Positions 1-6,220 of a stretch of 7,215 nucleotides of DNA are shown piece by piece (within the stretch, counting starts at the first letter, position 1; every line of letters starts with the position of its first letter). A program made the translations under genes and the position numbers. The notes under the pieces were generated by a model. It saw only the letters and a list, made by a program, of their open reading frames with translations, was not told the DNA's origin and searched no databases. Source of the stretch: Verrucomicrobiota bacterium (GTDB taxonomy: Bacteria > Verrucomicrobiota > Verrucomicrobiia > Chthoniobacterales > UBA10450); assembly GCA_003219925.1 (NCBI GenBank), contig QHQU01000078.1:533-7747 (forward strand), given 5' to 3'.

Positions 1-614
1 TGCAATCGTTCGCGCGACCAACTGCCAGTCGCAACCGCAATGGTGCGCGCGCCAAATGCGTTTCCACAGGCGATATCGTAATTGGTATCGCCGATGACAT
101 CGATATCGGCCGCATCGAAGTCGTGACCATGCTTTCTTTGAGCGCGTTCTCTGGCAAAAGCGCCGAGTTCGTTTCGATCGTGATGGTCATCCGCGAAAGC
201 ACCGAATTCAAAGAAATCCCAGAGACCGTAATGCTGAAGCTTGAGCCTTGCGCCCTGCTGCAGATTCCCGGTTAAAAGGGCGAGCACAATATTGGGCTGC
301 GGTTTCAATCGCTCGAGTAACGGCTGGATTCCGGGCAGAACTCGCCCCCGAGAGCGGGAAAGTGAAAGCGGGAGTCTATGAATGTACTCCTCGGCGAATG
401 AGGCGATGTTTTCTTCCGTTGGTTTCACCTGATATTTACGCAAAATATCGCGAATAATTGCGCGATCAGTTTTTCCAGCGATCTCGATATCGCGCAGATG
501 GTCTTTGGCACTGAATCGGTCGTGCACAATTAGTTTGAGCGCTTCGACCCCGGCCCCGCCGGTATTCACCAGCGTTCCGTCAATATCGAAAAGGAGTAAG
601 CGCGTCTTTGTCAT
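1..614 (-). CDS. HAD-family hydrolase, phosphoglycolate phosphatase-like (partial, C-terminus outside window)
   Basis: The minus-strand frame starts at the ATG at 614-612 and stays open to base 1, giving 204 residues with no stop. All four haloacid dehalogenase motifs are visible. Motif I is FDIDGTLV (residues 9-16), with nucleophile Asp10 and acid/base Asp12. Motif II is LLTGN, with Thr115. Motif III is probably Arg147 in the HDRNEL stretch, where many relatives use Lys. Motif IV is VIGDTNYD, with Asp176 and Asp180 for magnesium. Residues about 17-90 fit an alpha-helical C1 cap, so this is a small-molecule phosphatase of the Gph/PGMB-like type, expected in the cytoplasm. The substrate cannot be read from the sequence; phosphoglycolate is only one option. 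The start directly precedes MTKTRLLLFDIDGT, the normal spacing to motif I. There is no Shine-Dalgarno motif. It is divergent from gluQ, with repeats in the gap. The family and frame are certain; the exact function is not. Confidence 0.9.
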   Translation of the reverse strand, partial: MTKTRLLLFDIDGTLVNTGGAGVEALKLIVHDRFSAKDHLRDIEIAGKTDRAIIRDILRKYQVKPTEENIASFAEEYIHRLPLSLSRSRGRVLPGIQPLLERLKPQPNIVLALLTGNLQQGARLKLQHYGLWDFFEFGAFADDHHDRNELGAFARERAQRKHGHDFDAADIDVIGDTNYDIACGNAFGARTIAVATGSWSRERL

Positions 615-653
615 GTCGAGTAAAGTATTCTAAGGCGCGGGGGGACCTTTTTT

Positions 654-734
654 GTCCCGTCGAGCGCAGTCGAGACATCTCTTACTATTTAAATCGATTC
701 AAGTTAGAGATTCCTCGACTGCGCTCGGAATGAC
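654..734. repeat. Inverted pair of 29-nt palindromic repeat units between the HAD gene and gluQ
   Basis: Two copies of a 29-nt unit lie in opposite orientation, at 654-682 and 706-734, with a 23-nt AT-rich spacer. One arm matches the reverse complement of the other at 23 of 29 positions by my count, including an unbroken 13-nt core (CGAGCGCAGTCGA at 661-673). The two arms could pair into one long hairpin. Each unit also has its own small hairpin: GTC 659-661 with GAC 674-676 in the first, and ATTCC 710-714 with GGAAT 727-731 in the second. The element fills most of the divergent intergenic gap, so promoters for one or both genes must lie in or next to it. It looks like a dispersed, REP-like or MITE-like palindrome, with no transposase nearby. 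Its function is unknown. Confidence 0.8.
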
Positions 735-1665
735 AGGAAAACAATACCGCGGCCGCATCGCACCATCGCCCACGGGATTATTGCATATCGGTCACGCGGT
801 CACGTTCTGGCGCGCGTACGAAGGTGCATGCGCTGCCGGTGGCAAGTTGGTTTTACGGATCGAAGATTTGGATCGCGATCGTTGCCGCAGAGAATTTGCC
901 GACGCGATCATCGAGGATTTGCACTGGTTTGGGCTTGATTGGGATGAAGGCCCGGACATCGGCGGACCGTTTGCCCCGTATATTCAAAGCCAGAGGCGTT
1001 CCCGCTATTTGGAGGCATGGGAAAAATTGCGCCTCGGCGGCTTGATTTACCCATGCAAATGCTCGCGCAAGGATGTGGCGGACGCTTCGCTCGCCCCGCA
1101 CGATGAAAATGAAGAACCGATATACCCTGGCACCTGTCGCCCGGGACCTTCTGGTATAGAGGCGGCCGTGTCGGCCGCACCTGGAAAGAATTTGCCGGCG
1201 ACACGGCTGTCATCACAGCGAGGAGGAAGGATTATTCCGGCAGCGACGGCAGAAACGCCGGCGGAGACGCATTGGCGGTTTCGCGTGCCTGACGGCGAGC
1301 GGATCGAGTTTGTCGATGAGCGTATTGGAAGGCAATCCGCCGTAGCCGGGTGCGACTTCGGCGATTTCATTGTTTGGCGACGCGACGACGTCCCGGCCTA
1401 TCAGCTGGCCGTGGTGGTGGATGATGCCGCGATGCGAATCAGTGAGGTGGTGCGGGGTGAAGATTTACTCGTCTCCACTTTTCGGCAGTTACTGCTTTAT
1501 CGCGCGCTCGACTTAGTGCCGCCGAGATTTTTTCACACATCATTAGTCGTGGATGAATCAGGGAAACGCCTGGCGAAACGGCATGGCTCACTCAGTTTGC
1601 GGGCATTAAAAGAAAGCGGTTTGGCGCCGGAAGAATTGCGCGCTCGCTACATGAGCAAATCGTAG
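730..1665 (+). CDS. gluQ: Glutamyl-Q tRNA(Asp) synthetase
   Basis: This is a class I glutamyl-tRNA-synthetase paralogue without an anticodon-binding domain. The family activates glutamate and attaches it to queuosine at position 34 of tRNA(Asp). The ATG at 730 gives 311 residues. The ATP-binding HIGH motif is at 19-22 after APSPTGLL. The GluQRS zinc motif is present as Cys109-X-Cys111, then 20 residues, then Tyr132-X3-Cys136. PAYQLAVVVDD is at 222-232, VRGEDLL at 241-247, and the KMSKS-like loop is KRLAKR at 279-284. The frame stays open upstream to a TTG at 652, but those codons are repeat DNA and homology begins at about Tyr6, so I chose 730. Roughly 34 residues (about 140-178) are extra compared with E. 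coli YadB and coincide with a palindromic repeat. The tail after KRLAKR is short (27 residues). No Shine-Dalgarno motif is visible. Identification is firm because the zinc motif separates it from GltX. Confidence 0.93.
   Translation: MTGKQYRGRIAPSPTGLLHIGHAVTFWRAYEGACAAGGKLVLRIEDLDRDRCRREFADAIIEDLHWFGLDWDEGPDIGGPFAPYIQSQRRSRYLEAWEKLRLGGLIYPCKCSRKDVADASLAPHDENEEPIYPGTCRPGPSGIEAAVSAAPGKNLPATRLSSQRGGRIIPAATAETPAETHWRFRVPDGERIEFVDERIGRQSAVAGCDFGDFIVWRRDDVPAYQLAVVVDDAAMRISEVVRGEDLLVSTFRQLLLYRALDLVPPRFFHTSLVVDESGKRLAKRHGSLSLRALKESGLAPEELRARYMSKS
1155..1217. repeat. Palindromic repeat embedded in frame inside gluQ
   Basis: Inside the gluQ reading frame, GCGGCCG (1162-1168) and CGGCCGC (1172-1178) form a perfect 7-bp stem with a 3-nt TGT loop. 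On a larger scale, 1155-1172 is an imperfect inverted repeat of 1200-1217 (12 of 18 positions identical, five of the six mismatches transitions, by my count). The segment encodes low-complexity residues (Ala, Ser, Gly, Pro-rich) with no counterpart in E. coli YadB. It lies between the zinc-binding Cys136 and the conserved strand WRFRVPDG at 182-189. The extra protein length extends to about position 1264, so the whole inserted block may be about 100 nt. This looks like a palindromic element tolerated inside a protein gene, but expansion of a native loop is not excluded. Confidence 0.6.
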
Positions 1666-1698
1666 AGGAACCATTCACCACTGGATGACACGTGCCAG

Positions 1699-2196
1699 TT
1701 AGGGCGACGGCGCGTGCATTGTCAGCACTGCGACGATTCCCGCCAATAATGCCAATAAGGCGATTGCTGCCGCTAAAAATAGAGCGGTCCGACCGGGATC
1801 GCGTTGTTTGCTCCGAGTCCGGAATGGCGAGGCGTTGGCAAAATCGGCCGGGCGGATACTGGTTGTCGCCACCTTCGCATCGACTTTTGCCGCGGCCGGC
1901 AGCGGCTGGGTCGCGCTCCTTGGCATGTCGCCTTCGAAACGGGCATCAACTGCGCCGAAACGAATGCGGTCGCCGGAATGCAAGATGATTTCACCGGTCG
2001 GGGATCCATTGACTCGTGTGCCATTAGTCGAACCGAGATCGCGCAATTGATAAGCTTTTCCGGCGGCGCGTAACTCCGCGTGCCGCCCCGAGACGGAAGG
2101 ATCGTCGAGGTGAATGGTATTGTCCGGGGCGCGGCCGACCGTGATAACCTGTTCGACCAGTTCGTAGGTTGCTCCGCTGATCATCAACTTCGGCAT
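1699..2196 (-). CDS. FHA-domain protein with C-terminal membrane anchor
   Basis: The product has 165 residues. Residues 1-90 form a forkhead-associated domain, a fold that binds phosphothreonine peptides. The conserved positions are present: Gly21-Arg22 on the first conserved loop, the SGRH block at 36-39 (Ser36, His39), and the STNGT turn with Asn59. About 45 residues of Ala/Pro-rich linker follow. Residues 138-160 form one strongly hydrophobic helix after a basic stretch (RTRSKQRDPGR), and only five residues remain after it. This predicts a tail-anchored inner-membrane protein with its FHA domain in the cytoplasm. No Ser/Thr kinase or phosphatase gene is present in the window, so the partner is unknown. 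It is convergent with gluQ (33 nt apart) and divergent from lepA. The start is the only ATG giving a complete first FHA strand. The domain is certain; the cellular role is not known. Confidence 0.9.
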   Translation of the reverse strand: MPKLMISGATYELVEQVITVGRAPDNTIHLDDPSVSGRHAELRAAGKAYQLRDLGSTNGTRVNGSPTGEIILHSGDRIRFGAVDARFEGDMPRSATQPLPAAAKVDAKVATTSIRPADFANASPFRTRSKQRDPGRTALFLAAAIALLALLAGIVAVLTMHAPSP

Positions 2197-2361
2197 TAGC
2201 TACTATTGTACGGCAACTGTGCCGGTTGCCAACTTAGCACCGGCGCAGAAACGCCTTACAATTCGGCCCGGCTCGACAGTCTCGCCCAACCACTTTTAGA
2301 GCCGTCACCCCACGCGCGTAAATTGACCGCTTCAGCGCGCACCCGCATAGTTCCGCGCTTC

Positions 2362-4158
2362 ATGGCTATCGAGCATACGCGCAATTTCTGCATCATCGCG
2401 CACATCGATCACGGAAAGACAACCTTGTCGGATCGGTTGCTCGAGCGCACCGGCACCATCCATGAGCGCGAGAAGCAGGATCAGCTGCTTGATTCCATGG
2501 ACCTGGAACGCGAACGCGGGATCACGATCAAAGCGCACCCGGTAACAATGCAATACACCGCAAAGTCGGGCGAAAAATACCGGCTGAATCTGCTCGATAC
2601 GCCTGGGCATGTCGATTTCGCCTATGAAGTTTCGCGTTCGCTCGCAGCCTGCGAAGGCGCCCTGCTGATCGTCGATGCTGCGCAGGGTGTGGAAGCGCAA
2701 ACGGTGGCGAACATTCACCTCGCCCACAAACAGGGCCTTACCATCGTGCCGGTGATCAACAAGATCGATTTGCCGAATGCCGACATTGCCTCGGTCGATC
2801 GACAACTGGAGGAAATTCTCGCTATTCCCGCCGAGGAAGCTATTCATGCCAGCGCCAAAATGGGGATCGGTATCGATGAAATTCTCGAGGCCATTGTGGC
2901 GCGCATTCCGCCGCCCCAAAAGCCGTTAGACGAAATCCTCCGTGCGCTCGTCTTCGATTCCGTCTTCGATGTTTATCGCGGCGTCGTCGGTTACGTGCGC
3001 GTCGTTTCCGGAAAAATCGAACCGTCCCAAGCGATAAAATTAATGCGCAATAACGCGCGTTACGAGATCAAGGAAGTAGGGGTGTTCACGCCCAAGATGT
3101 ATCCGCAGCCGCGATTAAATGCGGGCGATGTCGGTTATTTCATCGCTAACATCAAATCGACTGCCGATATCAAAATCGGCGACACCATTACCGACGCGCG
3201 CAATTCCGCGCGGGTCCCATTGCCCGGTTTCCAGGAAATTCACCCGATGGTTTTCAGCGGAATTTATCCGATCAACACCGGCGATTTCGAGCATTTGAAA
3301 ACCGCTATCGGCAAGCTGCGACTGAACGACTCGGCTTTCATTTACACGCCGGAAAGTTCAGTTGCCCTCGGATTCGGGTTTCGCTGCGGTTTTCTCGGGC
3401 TCCTGCACATGGAAATTATTCAGGAGCGATTGCGTCGCGAATACAACATGGACATCATCGCGACCAGCCCGAGCGTCGTTTACGAAATCGGAACGACCCG
3501 CGGCGAGACCATTCTCATCGATAACCCGGCGCACCTGCCCGATCCAAGTCTGATCGAGGAAATTCGGGAGCCGATCGTGAAAGCCTACGTCCTTTGCCCA
3601 AATGAGAACATCGGGGACATCCTCCAACTCATCCTCGAAAAACGCGGGCAAATGGACCATACCGAGACGCTCGATGCCCGCCGGGTAATGTTGCACTGCG
3701 AATTGCCGTTGAACGAAATTCTGGTCGATTTTAATGACAAGATTAAGTCGATCACGCGCGGCTACGGCTCAATGGACTACGAGCATGCCGGTTATCGCGC
3801 GGCGAAACTGGTGAAGCTCGATTTGCTGGTTAATGGCGAACCGGTTGACGCCTTCTCTACCATCGTGCACAAAGATCGCGCCGAGGGTAGGGGACGCCAG
3901 TTGGCAGCGAAGCTCAAAGAGGTAATCCCTCGCCAGCTTTATCAAGTAGCGATCCAGGCGGCGATTGGCGGCAAAATCATCGCGCGCGAAAGTGTTTCGG
4001 CGTTACGCAAGAATGTGACCGCAAAGTGTTACGGCGGCGATATTACGCGAAAGCGCAAACTCCTCGAAAAACAGAAGGAAGGGAAAAAACGGATGAAGAG
4101 CATCGGCCGTATCAATATTCCGCAGGAAGCATTTATTGAAGTATTGAAGGCGCAGTGA
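2362..4158 (+). CDS. lepA: Elongation factor 4 (LepA), ribosome-associated translational GTPase
   Basis: LepA is a GTPase related to EF-G that acts on the ribosome, with reported roles in back-translocation and in initiation or 30S assembly. The product has 598 residues, against 599 in E. coli. The GTPase motifs are complete: P-loop AHIDHGKT (13-20), switch I RERGITIKA (about 50-58), DTPGH (79-83), NKID (133-136) and SAK (164-166). His83 of DTPGH, the catalytic histidine of this GTPase class, is present. The LepA-specific C-terminal domain is intact, ending in the basic KRKLLEKQKEGKKRMK stretch and the IPQEAFIEVL tail. The frame continues upstream to a TTG at 2206, adding 52 residues without LepA similarity. 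I chose the ATG at 2362 because MAIEHTRNFCIIAH is the normal family N-terminus. No Shine-Dalgarno motif precedes it. The 165-nt gap to the divergent FHA gene should hold its promoter. Confidence 0.98.
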   Translation: MAIEHTRNFCIIAHIDHGKTTLSDRLLERTGTIHEREKQDQLLDSMDLERERGITIKAHPVTMQYTAKSGEKYRLNLLDTPGHVDFAYEVSRSLAACEGALLIVDAAQGVEAQTVANIHLAHKQGLTIVPVINKIDLPNADIASVDRQLEEILAIPAEEAIHASAKMGIGIDEILEAIVARIPPPQKPLDEILRALVFDSVFDVYRGVVGYVRVVSGKIEPSQAIKLMRNNARYEIKEVGVFTPKMYPQPRLNAGDVGYFIANIKSTADIKIGDTITDARNSARVPLPGFQEIHPMVFSGIYPINTGDFEHLKTAIGKLRLNDSAFIYTPESSVALGFGFRCGFLGLLHMEIIQERLRREYNMDIIATSPSVVYEIGTTRGETILIDNPAHLPDPSLIEEIREPIVKAYVLCPNENIGDILQLILEKRGQMDHTETLDARRVMLHCELPLNEILVDFNDKIKSITRGYGSMDYEHAGYRAAKLVKLDLLVNGEPVDAFSTIVHKDRAEGRGRQLAAKLKEVIPRQLYQVAIQAAIGGKIIARESVSALRKNVTAKCYGGDITRKRKLLEKQKEGKKRMKSIGRINIPQEAFIEVLKAQ

Positions 4159-4169
4159 TCCCCCTTCCG

Positions 4170-4198
4170 GTCACCCCGAGCAAAGACGAAGGGGCTCC
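4170..4198 (+). repeat. Third copy of the 29-nt palindromic unit, downstream of lepA
   Basis: This unit begins 11 nt after the lepA stop. It matches the reverse complement of 706-734 at about 20 of 29 positions, keeping GTCA at the start, CGAGC in the middle and CTC near the end. Where it differs in the stem, both sides change together: CCC at 4174-4176 faces GGG at 4191-4193, while the other copy has TTC facing GAA. A second possible stem pairs CCCCTTC (4161-4167) with GAAGGGG (4188-4194). It sits between the convergent ends of lepA and the membrane-protein gene, where a hairpin could help end transcription from either side. No clear T-tract follows, so I do not call it a rho-independent terminator. 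Confidence 0.6.
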
Positions 4199-4218
4199 CT
4201 TGTAACATCTTAACTCCT

Positions 4219-5025
4219 TTAACTTTTAACGCTTGCTTGCGCAGGTAACAGAAAAACTGCCGCACAAAGAAAGGCGAACACCGCGACCGCACCCGTCCAT
4301 TCCCAAAAGCCCAGGTGCCAGAAGATGGAATGCCGAAGCGCAGCGTGGACGGGCTGCATCCGAGTTGGTTCCAGCCGCGTGAGGATCAACAAAGCTTCGC
4401 TGCAGAAAATGCCCGCTAATGGCAAGAGGGTGAGGGCAGACCAGATCCAAAACAAGCGTGACGCGCCTCGACTTTTGCAGCGACCTTTCCAAGCGCACCA
4501 GCAACCGCCAATCATTGCCAGGGCGAGAAAACCGGCGGCGGAGCGCCCAAGAAGCTCATGCAATCGCCGAATCCGCAGGACGTCGTGAGTGTGTTGCGGG
4601 ACGACAAAGCAGGCGCAAATCAACGCAACGATTCCGGCGAGAAAACTTCCCGAGCAAACCAGGGCCACTCTCGGTGCAATCATTCCCAATTGCCGGCGTA
4701 AATATCCCGCGAAGGGCAGCATCAACAGTCCTGTCAGCGCCAACCCGCCGGCAGCGAGCCGATAATGGCTGGGATTGTCTCGGGGTGAAAGCAAGTGGGA
4801 GATGACGCTGTAACGCCAGTCGTAACTTCGTCGGGACATCGACGCGCTAAGGGTAAGTGTTCCGAAAAAGGAGAGAAAAATCAGTGCGAGCAACGCGCTC
4901 AGAATCGATTTTCGGTGAAATACCGCGGGGATAAAGGTTTCAGCGGCAGGCAGGCGATTGCCATTTGAAATCCGCAATGATCGAGTAGCTTTCGCCGCAT
5001 GTTCCGCTCGCGATCTATCAAACAT
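4219..5025 (-). CDS. Six-helix integral membrane protein, DUF998-like
   Basis: With the start at the ATG at 5025-5023 the product has 268 residues. Six hydrophobic segments are visible, at about 41-61, 90-109, 120-141, 162-179, 191-215 and 239-262. The loop after helix 1 contains YDWRYSVISHLLSP, and that after helix 3 contains VPQHTHDVLRIRRLHELLG. The six-helix layout and the first loop resemble DUF998-type membrane proteins, a family without an established function; this is an impression, not a search result. The start is uncertain. The frame stays open to 5217, with ATGs at 5046, 5205 and 5217, but anything upstream of 4999 is antisense to the lepB N-terminus. A TTG at 4977 would avoid the overlap, and the first helix would be intact with any of these. 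None has a Shine-Dalgarno motif. The gene is convergent with lepA and divergent from lepB. Confidence 0.75.
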   Translation of the reverse strand: MFDRSRAEHAAKATRSLRISNGNRLPAAETFIPAVFHRKSILSALLALIFLSFFGTLTLSASMSRRSYDWRYSVISHLLSPRDNPSHYRLAAGGLALTGLLMLPFAGYLRRQLGMIAPRVALVCSGSFLAGIVALICACFVVPQHTHDVLRIRRLHELLGRSAAGFLALAMIGGCWCAWKGRCKSRGASRLFWIWSALTLLPLAGIFCSEALLILTRLEPTRMQPVHAALRHSIFWHLGFWEWTGAVAVFAFLCAAVFLLPAQASVKS

Positions 5026-6117
5026 GCCCGGCTGCTTATTCGCCATGCGGAAAAACTGATACGCTATCGGTGCGACGTCCTGAGCGACGCCGCCCTGGCT
5101 GATCTTCGCCGGCAAATTGAGACACTCGAGCGCTCCATCAAGGAACGAAACCTGCCGGGAGTGCGGGAAAATTCCGAGCGGCTGAACGCGCTGGTGGCAG
5201 AGCATTCCCCCTCGCATCGCGAAGCCGGGTGGAGAGAAAACTGCGAAGTCATTCTAGTAGCAATCGTGGTGGCGGTCGGAGTGCGATCATACTTCATCCA
5301 GCCGTTCAAGATTCCAACCGGCTCAATGCAGCCAACTCTGAATGGGATCATCGGCCATCCCAGGACGGAGCCGGCTCCCAATATTTTGCGGCAGATCGCC
5401 GAATTTTTCATTCTCGGACGTAACTACATCAATGTAGTTGCACCTGAGGATGAAAGTATCCGGGAAATCGTGGAGCAAAAATACCTTTTCTTTTTCACCT
5501 GGTCGCGAATCGTTACCGACCGCGGGACGCATCTGGTCTACGCTGCGGAAGCCACCTTAGGACACGATTTCCAGGTGGTGCCGGGTGCTCGTTACCAGCG
5601 TGGACAGATTATCGCCCGCGGCGTAGTTGATACCGGTGATCAGGTATTCGTGGACAAGTTCATTTATAATTTCATGAAACCACGCGGGGGCGACGTTTTC
5701 GTTTTCCGAACCAAGCATATTCCGATGATCCCGGAGGATCCGCAGACCGGCGCACCTTACTTTATCAAGCGTCTGGTCGGTTTGGCGGGTGACACTCTTC
5801 GGATCGATCCACCGCTACTGTATGTGAACGGTAAACCGCCCGAGGGCTTTGGCTTTCAACGAGTGATGCAGGCGAAGCCCCCCTATCGCGGTTATACCCT
5901 GGGCCGCCAATATCTGGCCAGGCCTGATCAAAGTTTCACCGTTCCCCCTCACAGTTACTTTGCCATGGGCGACAACAGTTACTTCAGCTACGACAGTCGC
6001 TATTGGGGCCCGGTGCCGGAGGAGAACCTGGTTGGGCGTGGGCTGTGGGTTTACTGGCCGCTCACGATCTGGCCGTGGTCCCCGAAACATGAACGGCACT
6101 GGGGACTCATTCGCTGA
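4999..6117 (+). CDS. lepB: Signal peptidase I with long N-terminal coiled coil and large insertion
   Basis: Type I signal peptidase cleaves signal peptides from exported proteins at the outer face of the inner membrane, using a Ser/Lys dyad. Of 372 residues, 1-80 are charged and helical (probable coiled coil about 29-70, cytoplasmic). One membrane helix spans about 83-97. Box B is PTGSMQPTL, with nucleophile Ser109. The general base is Lys257 in FIKRLVGLAGD. Box E is MGDNSYFSYDSRYWG (323-337), with the GDN and SR residues intact. About 95 residues separate SMQPTL from GDQVFVDKF (213-221); in E. coli LepB this gap is only a few residues. The start at 4999 gives a plausible N-terminal helix; later starts would cut it. 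There is no Shine-Dalgarno motif. lepA lies upstream on the same strand, but an opposing gene sits between them, so lepB needs its own promoter, probably inside the 5' end of that gene. Confidence 0.96.
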   Translation: MFRSRSIKHARLLIRHAEKLIRYRCDVLSDAALADLRRQIETLERSIKERNLPGVRENSERLNALVAEHSPSHREAGWRENCEVILVAIVVAVGVRSYFIQPFKIPTGSMQPTLNGIIGHPRTEPAPNILRQIAEFFILGRNYINVVAPEDESIREIVEQKYLFFFTWSRIVTDRGTHLVYAAEATLGHDFQVVPGARYQRGQIIARGVVDTGDQVFVDKFIYNFMKPRGGDVFVFRTKHIPMIPEDPQTGAPYFIKRLVGLAGDTLRIDPPLLYVNGKPPEGFGFQRVMQAKPPYRGYTLGRQYLARPDQSFTVPPHSYFAMGDNSYFSYDSRYWGPVPEENLVGRGLWVYWPLTIWPWSPKHERHWGLIR

Positions 6118-6118
6118 A

Positions 6119-6195
6119 GTGAATGGCGACCAGTGACTGGTGAGCGGTCTGCGCTATGACCGTTTGCTATTCACTATTCACTGATCACCGTTCAC
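6119..6195. repeat. 77-nt imperfect inverted repeat downstream of lepB
   Basis: The arm at 6119-6147 matches the reverse complement of 6167-6195 at 21 of 29 positions by my count, and most mismatches are transitions that allow G-T pairing in one strand. A smaller perfect stem, CGGTC (6145-6149) with GACCG (6158-6162), sits at the tip and extends the hairpin. The arms are built from repeated GTGA/TCAC words (for example TATTCACTATTCACTGATCA), a composition typical of dispersed intergenic palindromes. The arms differ from the 29-nt units elsewhere in the window, so this is a second family. It starts one base after the lepB stop and ends 25 nt before the next gene. It could act as a transcript 3' end or processing site; that is inference. 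Confidence 0.7.
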
Positions 6196-6220
6196 AACTG
6201 CGCTTGTCCTTGCTGAAATC

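Noticed and set aside
652..729. In-frame upstream extension of gluQ from a TTG at 652 (26 residues)
   Set aside because: It is translated repeat DNA; GluQ homology starts only after the ATG at 730.
1680..1699. Short stem (ACTGG / CCAGT) in the convergent gap between gluQ and the FHA gene, possible terminator
   Set aside because: Five pairs, loop of ten and no T-tract on either strand; likely chance.
2218..2247. Inverted repeat (GCCGGT 2221-2226 with ACCGGC 2239-2244) between the FHA gene and lepA, possible operator
   Set aside because: The core is only 6 bp (8 of 9 when extended) in GC-rich DNA, with no promoter elements that I can place beside it. Too weak to annotate.
2206..2361. In-frame upstream extension of lepA from a TTG at 2206 (52 residues)
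   Set aside because: The residues show no LepA similarity, while the family N-terminus begins exactly at the ATG at 2362. The extra stretch is intergenic DNA that happens to be open.
2332..2919. Long minus-strand open frame inside lepA (195 codons)
   Set aside because: It is the antisense shadow of a highly conserved GTPase domain; the protein has no domain-like pattern.
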